From NCBI GenBank assembly GCA_020444165.1, contig JAHLLK010000001.1, positions 124,001-188,000 of the forward strand: DNA of 64,000 nucleotides, written 5' to 3'. Below the pieces are notes generated by a model. It worked only from the letters and a program-made list of their open reading frames with translations. It had not been told where the DNA came from and did not search any database. Both the position numbers and the translations under genes were made by a program. Source of the DNA: Deltaproteobacteria bacterium (GTDB lineage: Bacteria; Desulfobacterota; Desulfarculia; Desulfarculales; Desulfarculaceae). Shown one piece after another: positions 34,311 through 42,305 of the stretch; the first letter of the stretch is position 1; each line of letters starts with the position of its first letter.

Positions 34311-35261
34311 ATGCATACCGGACACCCGCGCCTGGCCGGCCGACTGGGCCTTGTGTTCCTGGCTTTGGCCGTGGCCCTGCCCTTGACCGGGCCCACCCCG
34401 GCCCGGGCACAAGTTCAGAAGATCGGACCGAACACCAACCCCGTGCGCATGGAGGGGGGCAACCGCGGCGGCGGGAACCGCGGCGGTGATTACCGAGGCG
34501 GCAACCCCGGCGGCAACCGCGGCGGTGATTACCGGGGCGGCAACCCCGGCGGCAACCGTGGCGGCGATTACCGGGGCGGCAACCCCGGCGGCAACCGCGG
34601 CAACTGGAACCAACCCCGCCCCGGGGGCGGCAACCGCGGCAACTATAACCAGCCGCGTCCTGGCGGCGGTCACTATGACGGCCGCAATTACCAGAAGAAT
34701 TTCTACTACGGCCACAGGGACGGCCGGTACCATTACCGCGGCTCGCGCGAGGTCTACATCGACCGCCTGCCTCCCTATCACCGGCATTATGACTGGCGCG
34801 GCAGCCGCTACTATTACTATGGCGGGCACTTCTACCGGCCCCGGGGCACTGGTTTCTTCCTGGTGGCCCCGCCCATCGGCCTGATCATCGGCACCCTGCC
34901 TTGGGGCTACTCCACCGTGTTCATCGGAGGGGTGACCTACTACTCCTATATGGGCGTGTACTACCGCCCGGCCCCGATGGGCTATGTGGTGGTGACCCCG
35001 CCTGCGGTGGTGGAGGCTCCGCCCCCCGAGACCCTCGGCGTGCCCGAGCCCGGCACCGTGGTGGTGGTGGTGTCCAACGGCCTCAACGTGCGCCAGGGCC
35101 CCAGCTATCAGCATGCGGTGATCGCGGTGGCCAACCAGGGCGACCAGTTGGTGGTGCAGGCTTCGGCCCCGGGCTGGCTGTACGTGCAGTTGCCCGACGG
35201 GATTTTGGGCTGGGTGGACCAGCGCTACACCGCGCCGCTGGCTCCGCCGGCCAATGGATGA
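34311..35261 (+). CDS. Secreted Gly/Asn/Arg-repeat protein with DUF6515-like and SH3 domains
   Basis: The 316-residue protein has a signal peptide (about 1-33) ending in ARA. Residues 58-122 are five 13-residue repeats: three of GGDYRGGNPGGNR and two of GN(W/Y)NQPRPGGG. A Tyr/His/Arg-rich stretch follows (about 123-180), then a hydrophobic segment GFFLVAPPIGLIIGTLPWGY and GGVTYYSYMGVYYRPAPMGY, like the DUF6515 domain. A bacterial SH3 domain (about 245-310) begins VVVVVSNGLNVRQGPSYQHA. It is probably periplasmic or outer-membrane associated. Its stop overlaps the sigma factor start (ATGA), tying it to the regulator. Confidence 0.8.
   Translation: MHTGHPRLAGRLGLVFLALAVALPLTGPTPARAQVQKIGPNTNPVRMEGGNRGGGNRGGDYRGGNPGGNRGGDYRGGNPGGNRGGDYRGGNPGGNRGNWNQPRPGGGNRGNYNQPRPGGGHYDGRNYQKNFYYGHRDGRYHYRGSREVYIDRLPPYHRHYDWRGSRYYYYGGHFYRPRGTGFFLVAPPIGLIIGTLPWGYSTVFIGGVTYYSYMGVYYRPAPMGYVVVTPPAVVEAPPPETLGVPEPGTVVVVVSNGLNVRQGPSYQHAVIAVANQGDQLVVQASAPGWLYVQLPDGILGWVDQRYTAPLAPPANG
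34482..34676 (+). repeat. Five tandem 39-bp repeats inside the SH3 protein gene
   Basis: Units begin at 34482, 34521, 34560, 34599 and 34638. The first three are nearly identical at DNA level (GGCGGTGATTACCG, then GGCGGCAACCCCGGC); the last two are a divergent subtype. All keep the 13-codon period, so copy-number change would stay in frame. Confidence 0.85.
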
Positions 35262-35920
35262 GCCGGCGCGCGGTTCGGGCAGGGGAGGCGGCCTCATCCG
35301 AGGCTGAGGCCGCCGTCTCCGCTGCCGGCCCCCGGGACGAGGAGCTGATCGCCCTGGTTCTGGCGGGTGAGAGCGAGGCCTTTGCCCTCTTGCTGGCGCG
35401 CTACCAGGATCTGGTGACCCGGATCGTGGCCGGCAAGGCGCCCCGGGACCAGGCTCCGGAGTTGGTGCACGAGGTTTTTGTCCGTTGTTTCGAGAGCCTG
35501 GGCAGCTTCCGGCCGGAAAAGCCCTTTGGGCACTGGTTGGCCACCTTGGCGGTGCGCACCTGCTACGACTTTTGGCGCGCCCGGGGCCGGCGCAAAGAGA
35601 CCGTGCAGAGCGCCTTGAGCGAGGCCCAACTGGCCCAGGTGGAGAGCGTGGCCGCCGGCGGCCCGGCGGCGGCCAACGAGGCCCTGGAGCGTTTCGAGAC
35701 CTGGGAGCTGTTGGACTGGGCCCTGGGCCATCTTTCCCCGGGCGACCGCATGGCCCTGACCCTGGTGCACCTGGAAGGCTACTCCGTGGCCGAGGCTGCC
35801 CAGCTGTTGGGCTGGACCACCCCCATGGTCAAGGTCCGCTCCTCGCGGGCGCGGCGCAAACTTCGTCAACTGATCGGCCGGATCTTGCCGGCCGGGGAGG
35901 ATTCCGGTGACCAAACCTGA
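35258..35920 (+). CDS. ECF-type RNA polymerase sigma factor
   Basis: The protein has 220 residues from the ATG at 35258. Region 2 (about 30-95): EAFALLLARYQDLVTRIV, APELVHEVFVRCFESLGSFR and FGHWLATLAVRTCYDFWRAR. Region 4 (about 145-205): LSPGDRMALTLVHLEGYSVA, then EAAQLLGWTTPMVKVRSSRA as the helix-turn-helix. It lacks regions 1 and 3, as expected for ECF sigmas. Its 5' end overlaps the SH3 protein stop and its 3' end overlaps the next gene by 14 bases, the usual sigma/anti-sigma arrangement. Confidence 0.92.
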   Translation: MSRRAVRAGEAASSEAEAAVSAAGPRDEELIALVLAGESEAFALLLARYQDLVTRIVAGKAPRDQAPELVHEVFVRCFESLGSFRPEKPFGHWLATLAVRTCYDFWRARGRRKETVQSALSEAQLAQVESVAAGGPAAANEALERFETWELLDWALGHLSPGDRMALTLVHLEGYSVAEAAQLLGWTTPMVKVRSSRARRKLRQLIGRILPAGEDSGDQT

Positions 35921-36248
35921 TCCTCGGCGCGTAACCCGGGTGGAGCAATGGCTCGTGGCCTCCCACCAGGAGCGGCCGCCCCTGGCCCTGCCGCCGGGTT
36001 GGCGGGAAAACCTGCTCCGGGACATCCGGCTGGCCCTGGCGGACCAGGGAGCGCCCAGCCACCGCGAGCGGCTGTTGGCCTCCTTTACCGATGACCTCAT
36101 GCGCCTGGCCGGGGCCGGCGCCCTGGCCAGCCTGGCCGCCTTGACCTTTGCCTTGTTCTACGGCCGGGATCTGGCCATGCAGGCGGCCAACCTGGCCGTG
36201 GATTTCCCCTGGGCCGTGTTGCCCTTGGAACGTCTTTTGGGGAGCTGA
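35907..36248 (+). CDS. One-TM protein, probable anti-sigma factor
   Basis: The 113-residue protein starts at GTG 35907 with GGGGAGGATT upstream, inside the end of the sigma gene. An N-terminal cytoplasmic segment of about 65 residues (basic, with VEQWLVASHQERPPLALP) precedes one transmembrane helix (about 67-87: LAGAGALASLAALTFALFYG) and a short outer tail. It has no HxxxCxxC zinc motif. By position, overlap and topology it resembles small membrane anti-sigmas such as CnrY, but sequence similarity is not evident. The last base of its stop is shared with the following reading frame. Confidence 0.6.
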   Translation: MTKPDPRRVTRVEQWLVASHQERPPLALPPGWRENLLRDIRLALADQGAPSHRERLLASFTDDLMRLAGAGALASLAALTFALFYGRDLAMQAANLAVDFPWAVLPLERLLGS

Positions 36249-36298
36249 TGGCAGTCCCCGCCGGGCCTCGGCCGGCCCAGGGGACCAGGAGGAGGGGC

Positions 36299-36727
36299 AT
36301 GAACAAACGCCGTTTATGGCTGGGAGTGCTGGCGGTTTTCGCCTGCGGGCTGGTGTTGGGCTGGGTGGCCGGCACCAGCTACGAGAAATATGAGTCGGCC
36401 CGGCGCTTCCAGCTCATCCGCAGCACGGGCGGGCTCTACCTGGCCCAGATGGCCATGAAAAGGCTGAGCGCCAAACTGGAGCTGACCCCGGAGCAGGCAG
36501 GCCGTATCGCGCCCATCGTGGAAGAGGCCTTCCGGGAGATGCACCAGCTCAGAGCCAAGCTGCACCCCCAGTTCGAGAGCATCATGCGGGAGGTGACGGC
36601 CCGCATGAAAACCGAACTGACCCCGGAGCAGACGGCCGTGCTGGTCCAGGAGGGTGATTGGCGCATGCTCTTGCCCCACTCGCGCAAGAAGGGTTCCGCC
36701 CCCACGCCCACGCCGCCCGGAGGCTGA
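36299..36727 (+). CDS. Membrane-anchored LTxxQ protein (Spy/CpxP/CnrX-like sensor candidate)
   Basis: The protein has 142 residues from the ATG at 36299, with AGGAGGAG at good spacing. One N-terminal helix (about 6-27) anchors a helical periplasmic domain with two LTPEQ motifs (residues 62-66 and 107-111), the repeat that defines the Spy/CpxP family and occurs in the metal sensor CnrX. A Pro/Thr tail ends the protein. After a sigma and an anti-sigma-like gene, the likely job is sensing envelope stress or a ligand and controlling sigma release. There are no His/Cys metal clusters, so a metal signal is not supported. Confidence 0.7.
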   Translation: MNKRRLWLGVLAVFACGLVLGWVAGTSYEKYESARRFQLIRSTGGLYLAQMAMKRLSAKLELTPEQAGRIAPIVEEAFREMHQLRAKLHPQFESIMREVTARMKTELTPEQTAVLVQEGDWRMLLPHSRKKGSAPTPTPPGG

Positions 36728-36833
36728 GTCGCCTGAGACAAGACTCTGTTATACCAGACTATTAATGGTGGGCCTCCCCTCCCGTCCCCCGGGGAGAGCG
36801 GGCCGGGTCCGCCGCCAAAGGGAGTTGGTAAGG

Positions 36834-38219
36834 ATGAAACGGAGCTTGGCCACATCCCTGATTTGGGCCCTGGTGGCCCTGGCCGGGCCGGGGGCCGCGG
36901 CCTGGGCCGGGCCGACTCTCCCGCCGCCGCCCCGCTTCACCCTGGAGCAGTTGGTGGACCTGGCCCTGGAACGGAGCCCCAGCCTGGGGGTGGAAAGGGG
37001 CAGGGTGGAGGCTTCAGCGGCCCAGGTCACCCAGGCCCGGGCCGGGTACCTGCCGCAACTGAACGCCAGGCTGGGCTATGACCGGGTGTATTCCAACCGC
37101 CAGAGCACCTTTTACCGCACCACCACGAGCCTCACCTCCGGGAGCAGCGGCGGAGCCCAGGACGATTACCAGAGCAGCGTCTCCCTGACCCAGAACCTCT
37201 ACGACTTCGGGCGCACCAGCGGCCGCCTGGCGCAGAGCCGCCACAATCTGGAAATCAGCCGCAAGGGCCTGGTGGCCACCGCCGCGGACCTGGTGCGCGA
37301 CGTGAAGGCCGGCTACTTCGAGGTGTTGAAGCAGGAGGAGCTGGTGCAGGTGGAGGAGGAGAACCTGACCTCCCAGGAAAAGCACCTGGAGCAGGCCGAG
37401 GCCCTGTTCCGCCAGGGGTTGCGGCCCAAGATCGACGTAACCAAGGGTCAGTCCGAGGTGTCCAAGGCCCGGCTCACCCTGTTGCAGACCCGCTACGATC
37501 TCCGGCGGGCCCGGGTGGACCTGGAGCGCCTCTTGGGCGGACCGCCCGCCCCGGGCGGCTACACCCTGGCCCCGGCCGGGCCCAGCCCGTCCTTGCCCGA
37601 CCAAGTGGAACCTCTCGTCGCCCGGGCCCTGATTCTCCGGCCCGAGGTGGCCCAGCAAAGGGCCCAGATCGCGGCCAGCCTGGCCGGGCTGCGGGCGGCC
37701 CAGGGAGGGCACTGGCCCAACCTGAACGCGGTGGGCAATTATGGCTACGAAGGCAGCGAGTTTCCCTTGAGCGAGGGCTGGACCGCCGGGGTGGTGCTCT
37801 CCTGGGACTTCTTCACCGGGCTCCGCACCACCGGCGAGGTGGACCAGGCCAAGGCCGTGATCAACCAGGCCGCCTCCTCCCTGCAGCTTCAAGACCTGGT
37901 GGTCACCGAGGAGGTGACCAAGGCCTACCTGGCCCTGCACGAGGCTGACCAGGCCATCGTCACGGCCCGGGTCGGCCTGGCCCAGGCCCAGGAAAACCTG
38001 AACCAGGCCCAGGGCCGCTACCAGGCCGGGGTGGGAGACTCCTTGGAGTTCAACGACGCCCAGGTCCTCTACACCCAGGCCAAGAGCGCCTTGGTGCAAG
38101 CCAGTTACATCTTGTTGCAAGCCTGGGCCGAGCTGGAGCGCTCGGTGGGCGAAACCGCGCGGGCCATGACCGCGGAGTTCACCGCCCAAGCCGGCTCCAC
38201 CACCATGGGGAGTAAATGA
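36834..38219 (+). CDS. TolC-family outer-membrane factor
   Basis: The protein has 461 residues from the ATG at 36834. A signal peptide (about 1-25) precedes two outer-membrane efflux repeats (about 40-230 and 260-445). Motifs: FTLEQLVDLALERSPSL, GYLPQLNARLGYDR, LTQNLYDFGRTSGRLAQSRH and, in the second half, LSWDFFTGLRTTGEVDQAKA. It forms the outer-membrane channel-tunnel of the exporter whose other parts follow. The gap of 106 bases before it could hold its own promoter. Its stop overlaps the adaptor start (ATGA). Confidence 0.92.
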   Translation: MKRSLATSLIWALVALAGPGAAAWAGPTLPPPPRFTLEQLVDLALERSPSLGVERGRVEASAAQVTQARAGYLPQLNARLGYDRVYSNRQSTFYRTTTSLTSGSSGGAQDDYQSSVSLTQNLYDFGRTSGRLAQSRHNLEISRKGLVATAADLVRDVKAGYFEVLKQEELVQVEEENLTSQEKHLEQAEALFRQGLRPKIDVTKGQSEVSKARLTLLQTRYDLRRARVDLERLLGGPPAPGGYTLAPAGPSPSLPDQVEPLVARALILRPEVAQQRAQIAASLAGLRAAQGGHWPNLNAVGNYGYEGSEFPLSEGWTAGVVLSWDFFTGLRTTGEVDQAKAVINQAASSLQLQDLVVTEEVTKAYLALHEADQAIVTARVGLAQAQENLNQAQGRYQAGVGDSLEFNDAQVLYTQAKSALVQASYILLQAWAELERSVGETARAMTAEFTAQAGSTTMGSK

Positions 38220-39805
38220 TCATGCGGAAATATCTCATCTGGGGCGGACCCCTCTTGGTGGTGCTCTTGGTGTGGCTGGGCTGGTCGCAGTTCTTCGGGG
38301 GGAACAAGGCCGAGGCCAAGTTCCAACTGGCCAAGCTGGAGAAACGCGATCTGGTCAAGAGCGTCTCGGCCACCGGCACCCTGTCCGCGGTGATCACCGT
38401 GGAGGTGGGATCCCAGGTCTCCGGTCAGATCGCGGAGCTTTTGGCGGATTTCAACTCGCCGGTAAAAAAGGACCAGATCATCGCCAAGATCGATCAGGCC
38501 TCCTACCGGGCCCTGGTGCAGGAATCCCAGGCCGATCTCTCCCTGGCCCAGGCGCAATTGTTGACCAAGAAGGCCACGGTGGAAAAGACCCGGGCCGAGT
38601 TGGCCAGCGCCCGCTCCAAGGTGACGGCGGCCCAGGCCCAGACCACCGAGGCCCGGGCCACCATGGACAACGCCAAGCGCGAGGTGGACCGCCGCAAGAG
38701 CCTGGTGGCCAAGGACTTCATCTCCAAGGCCGACTATGACACGGCGGTCACCACCTATGACCGGGCCAAGGCGGCCATGGCCCAGTTTGCGGCCCAGGTC
38801 CAGGCGGCCCAGGCCGCGGTGGCCTCGGCCCAGGCCGGCTTGGCCATCGCCGAGGCCCAGGTGCGGGAGGCCGAGGCCCAGGTGGAACTCAAGCAGGCCA
38901 CTCTGGACAAGCGCAGCGTGGACCTGGAGCACACCATCATCCGCTCCCCGGTGGAGGGGGTGGTCATCGACCGGAGCGTGGACACCGGCCAGACCGTGGC
39001 GGCCAGCCTGCAGGCCCCCATCCTGTTCAAGATCGCCCAGGACCTGAAGAAGATGCAGGTCTCCACCAGTGTGGACGAGGCGGACATCGGCAGCCTGCGG
39101 GAGGGCCAGACCGCGGATTTCACGGTGGACGCCTACGGCTCCCGCAAGTTCGTGGGCTCGGTCACCCAGATTCGCAAGGCCGGCCAGAGTGTGCAGAACG
39201 TGGTGACCTACACGGTGATCATCTCGGCCGACAACCCGGACCTGGCTCTGATGCCCGGCATGACCGCCAACGTGGACATCGTGGTGGCCAGGAAGATGGG
39301 GGTGCTGTCCGCGCCCAACGCCGCGCTCCGCTTCCGGCCCCAGGCCGGCGAGGGAAGCGGCGGGGGGGCCGCGGGGGCTCCCGGCGGCGGCCCCGGCGGG
39401 GCCAACCTGCGGGAGCGGCTGACGCGGCTGGCCGACGCCCTCAAAATGACCCCCGACCAGCGGGCCCGCCTGGAGGCAGGCGCCCAGCAGCTCCGGGAGA
39501 AGATCTTCGGGCGGCAGCAAAACGGGGCGGTGCCTTTCCGCACCGGCGAGTTGGCCGACCAGATGCGCCAACAGCTGCACAACCTCATCGTGAGCCTCCT
39601 GACCCCGGAGCAACGGGACCGCTACGAAATCCTGGCCCGGGGCCGCGAGCTGTCCCAGGAAAAGCCGGGCGAGCTGTGGCGTCTGGGGCCGGACGGCCGG
39701 CCCGAAGCCCTGAAGGTGCGGGTGGGGGTCACCGACGGCAGCTTTTCCGAGGTGCGGGGCCAGGGCCTGGAGCCGGGCCAGGAAGTCATCGTGGGCTTGC
39801 AATAG
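38216..39805 (+). CDS. MacA-type periplasmic adaptor with an LTxxQ-like insert
   Basis: The protein has 529 residues. An N-terminal anchor helix (about 8-24) precedes the biotinyl-lipoyl barrel half (SATGTLSAVITVEVGSQVSG), a long alpha-hairpin (about 95-235, Ala/Gln-rich), the other barrel half HTIIRSPVEGVVIDRSVDTG, and a beta-barrel domain to about 360. At 376-396 a Gly/Ala linker begins an extra helical segment (about 397-470) with MTPDQ and LTPEQ, spaced as in Spy/CpxP proteins. The membrane-proximal strands resume at about 487 (PEALKVRVGVTDGSFSEVRG). Usual MacA proteins are about 370-400 residues, so the insert accounts for the excess. Confidence 0.9.
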   Translation: MIMRKYLIWGGPLLVVLLVWLGWSQFFGGNKAEAKFQLAKLEKRDLVKSVSATGTLSAVITVEVGSQVSGQIAELLADFNSPVKKDQIIAKIDQASYRALVQESQADLSLAQAQLLTKKATVEKTRAELASARSKVTAAQAQTTEARATMDNAKREVDRRKSLVAKDFISKADYDTAVTTYDRAKAAMAQFAAQVQAAQAAVASAQAGLAIAEAQVREAEAQVELKQATLDKRSVDLEHTIIRSPVEGVVIDRSVDTGQTVAASLQAPILFKIAQDLKKMQVSTSVDEADIGSLREGQTADFTVDAYGSRKFVGSVTQIRKAGQSVQNVVTYTVIISADNPDLALMPGMTANVDIVVARKMGVLSAPNAALRFRPQAGEGSGGGAAGAPGGGPGGANLRERLTRLADALKMTPDQRARLEAGAQQLREKIFGRQQNGAVPFRTGELADQMRQQLHNLIVSLLTPEQRDRYEILARGRELSQEKPGELWRLGPDGRPEALKVRVGVTDGSFSEVRGQGLEPGQEVIVGLQ

Positions 39806-39872
39806 CAGGCGGTTCTCCAACCTCCCGGCAGAACGCGTCCCCTTGCCCAGAGTCCACCCAAGGAGCCCAGAG

Positions 39873-40667
39873 TTGGCAGCAGAACCATCCCCAGAACCCC
39901 GGCCGGCCGTGGTGACCGCGGACCAGCCGCTTATCCAAACCCAGGACCTGGCCCGCGAATATTTGGTGGGCTCGGAAGTGGTGCGGGCCTTGCGAGGCGT
40001 CTCGGTGACCATCCAGCCCGGCGAGTTCGTGGCGGTCATGGGCCCCTCGGGTTCGGGCAAGTCCACCTTCATGAATCTTCTGGGCTGCCTGGACACCCCC
40101 ACCGCGGGCAAATACCTCTTGGAGGGACGCGAGGTGTCCAGCCTGTCCCCGGCCGAGCGGGCCCGGGTCAGGAACCGGCGCATCGGCTTCGTGTTCCAGA
40201 GCTTCAACCTGCTGCCCCGCACCAGCGCCCGGGAGAACATTGTGCTGCCCCTCAGGTACGCAGGGGTGCCGGCCAAGGAGCGCCTGGCCCGGGCCGCCCG
40301 GCTGTTGGAGCTGGTGGGCCTGGCCGAGCGCGGCGGCCACCACCCCTCCCAGCTCTCCGGCGGGCAGCAGCAGCGGGTGGCCATCGGCCGGGCCATGGCC
40401 AATGACCCGGCCCTGATCCTGGCCGATGAGCCCACCGGCGCCTTGGACACCAGGACCGGCATCGAGATCATGGCCCTGTTCCAGGACTTGAACCAGCGGG
40501 GCATCACCGTGGTGGTGGTGACCCACGAGCCGGAGATCGCCGGCTTTGCCCAGCGGCTCTTGAAGTTCCGCGACGGGGCCATGGTCAGCGACCGGCCGAT
40601 GGACAACCCCCGCCGGGCCCGGGAGATTCTTGGCCAGTTGCCGCCGCCCGGGGAGGACGAGGCATGA
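39873..40667 (+). CDS. MacB-type ABC transporter ATPase
   Basis: The protein has 264 residues from a TTG at 39873 with AAGGAG upstream. Motifs: Walker A GPSGSGKST, Q-loop FVFQSFNLLPR, signature LSGGQQQRVAIGRA, Walker B LILADEPTGALD and switch His in VTHEPE. This is the LolD/MacB subfamily of mechanotransmission ABC ATPases. In E. coli MacB the ATPase and membrane parts are one chain; here they are two genes overlapping by four bases. It powers export of a substrate from the periplasm through the TolC-like channel. Confidence 0.94.
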   Translation: MAAEPSPEPRPAVVTADQPLIQTQDLAREYLVGSEVVRALRGVSVTIQPGEFVAVMGPSGSGKSTFMNLLGCLDTPTAGKYLLEGREVSSLSPAERARVRNRRIGFVFQSFNLLPRTSARENIVLPLRYAGVPAKERLARAARLLELVGLAERGGHHPSQLSGGQQQRVAIGRAMANDPALILADEPTGALDTRTGIEIMALFQDLNQRGITVVVVTHEPEIAGFAQRLLKFRDGAMVSDRPMDNPRRAREILGQLPPPGEDEA

Positions 40668-41896
40668 AACCCTTGGACGCCTTGTCGGACGCCCTGCATT
40701 CCCTCAAGAGCAACATCCTCCGCAGCATCCTCACCACCCTGGGCATCATCATCGGGGTTTCGGCGGTGATCATCATGGTGGCGGTGGGCAACGGGGCCAA
40801 GGCCCGGGTGCAGCAGCTCATCCAGAGCCTGGGCTCCAACGTGATGATGGTGCGGCCGGGCAGCAGCGTGGGCGGTGGAGTGCACGGCGGCGAGGGCTCC
40901 CTGCCTACCCTGACCGAGGATGACGCCGCGGCCCTGGCCCGGGAAGTGCCGGGGGTGGCCGAGGCCGCGCCGTTTGTGCGCGGCGGGGTGCAGGCCATCG
41001 CCGGCAACCAGAACTGGGCCACCGCGGCGTATGGGGTGAACCCGGACTACCTGGTGGCCCGGGAGTGGCCCATCACCGTGGGGCGGGGCTTCGAACCCGG
41101 CGAGGTCAAGGGCGCGGCCAAGGTGGCCCTGTTGGGCTCCACCGTGGTCAAAAGCCTCTTCCAGAACGAGAACCCCCTGGGGCAGATCATCCGGGTGCAG
41201 AAGGTGCCGTTTCAGGTCATCGGCGTGCTGGGCTCCAAGGGGCAGACCCCCTTTGGCACGGACCAGGACGACGTGATCATGATTCCCCTGTCCACGGCCA
41301 AGCGCCGGGTCCTGGGGGGCCGGGAGCTGGGTGGTCACATCGTGGACGGCATCATGCTGAAAGCCCGCAGCGCCGCCGAGGTCACGGCCGTGGAGACCCA
41401 GGCCAAGGAGCTTCTCCGGCAGCGCCACAACCTGCGCCCCAGCGAGGACGACGATTTCCGCCTGCGGAACCTGGCCGAGATGCTGAACACCCAGGCCAGC
41501 TCCTCCCAGGCCATGGGCCTGTTGCTCATGGCCGTGGCCTCGGTGAGCCTGGTGGTGGGCGGCATCGGCATCATGAACATCATGCTGGTCTCGGTGACCG
41601 AGCGCACCAGGGAGATCGGCCTCCGCATGGCCGTGGGGGCCGAGGGCCGCGACATCCTGGCCCAGTTCCTCATGGAGTCGGTGGTGCTCTCCCTCATCGG
41701 CGGCCTCATCGGGGCCATCCTGGGGGTAGGCGGCGCCTTGATCATCGCCCAGGTGTCCCAGTGGCCGGCCATCATCGATCCGGCCTCGGTGCTGATGTCC
41801 TTTCTGTTTTCCGCCGCGGTGGGCATCTTCTTTGGCTTTTACCCGGCCCGCAAGGCCTCCCGCCTGGATCCCATCGCGGCGCTGCGTTACGAGTAG
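40664..41896 (+). CDS. MacB-type ABC transporter permease
   Basis: The 410-residue protein has the FtsX/MacB topology: one N-terminal helix (about 20-42, NILRSILTTLGIIIGVSAVI), a large periplasmic domain (about 45-270), then three helices including LLMAVASVSLVVGGIGIMNI and a cytoplasmic coupling segment SVTERTREIGLRMAVGAEGR. The C-terminal EPAxALRYE-like ending is RLDPIAALRYE. With the ATPase it forms a MacB dimer that docks on the adaptor. The substrate (peptide, lipoprotein, siderophore or drug) is unknown. Confidence 0.93.
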   Translation: MKPLDALSDALHSLKSNILRSILTTLGIIIGVSAVIIMVAVGNGAKARVQQLIQSLGSNVMMVRPGSSVGGGVHGGEGSLPTLTEDDAAALAREVPGVAEAAPFVRGGVQAIAGNQNWATAAYGVNPDYLVAREWPITVGRGFEPGEVKGAAKVALLGSTVVKSLFQNENPLGQIIRVQKVPFQVIGVLGSKGQTPFGTDQDDVIMIPLSTAKRRVLGGRELGGHIVDGIMLKARSAAEVTAVETQAKELLRQRHNLRPSEDDDFRLRNLAEMLNTQASSSQAMGLLLMAVASVSLVVGGIGIMNIMLVSVTERTREIGLRMAVGAEGRDILAQFLMESVVLSLIGGLIGAILGVGGALIIAQVSQWPAIIDPASVLMSFLFSAAVGIFFGFYPARKASRLDPIAALRYE

Positions 41897-42305
41897 GCCT
41901 GCCGCGCAGGCTGGCGGACCAGGGCCGTCGGGTCTTGGTGCGCGGCCGGTGGGGCTTGCGCTCCGCGCCGGAGCGCGGTACAAAAGGACCGGCGCCTTTT
42001 CTCCTATAGGCTGGTTGGCCGGGAGGAAAGGGCCCTATACCTCAAGGAGGATTTTTTGTCGGAGCGGGTGATCCCCGGGACGGTGGAAGGCTGATTTAAG
42101 CCCAGGTGGGTCGGCGCGAGGTCACCGACCCCCGCCCAGCGGCCTTTGGCCGGGCGCGGCCTCTGGGCGGCGCCGGCTGAGCCTTCCCCTCCCGTACAAG
42201 GTGAGTTGGCTGACTTCCGGGGCTTTGGGCCCGGAGGCCGGTCCGCGTGCGGCCTGACGGCCGGCGTGGGCGACGCGTTTTACCGCCTGTTTGAGGGATC
42301 ATCCG
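41897..42305. other. Spacer between the exporter operon and rsgA
   Basis: A 7-bp hairpin, GCGCTCC-GCGCC-GGAGCGC, lies near 41958-41976 and may end the exporter transcript. Near 42044 there is a strong AAGGAGG followed by TTG and only 13 codons before a stop (42056-42094). That mini-frame has no recognisable content. Nothing else is supported. Confidence 0.35.

Noticed and set aside
38105..41983. A 1292-residue minus-strand frame opposite the adaptor and ABC genes
   Set aside because: It is antisense to four well-supported genes and has the same His/Gly/Leu-rich shadow composition.
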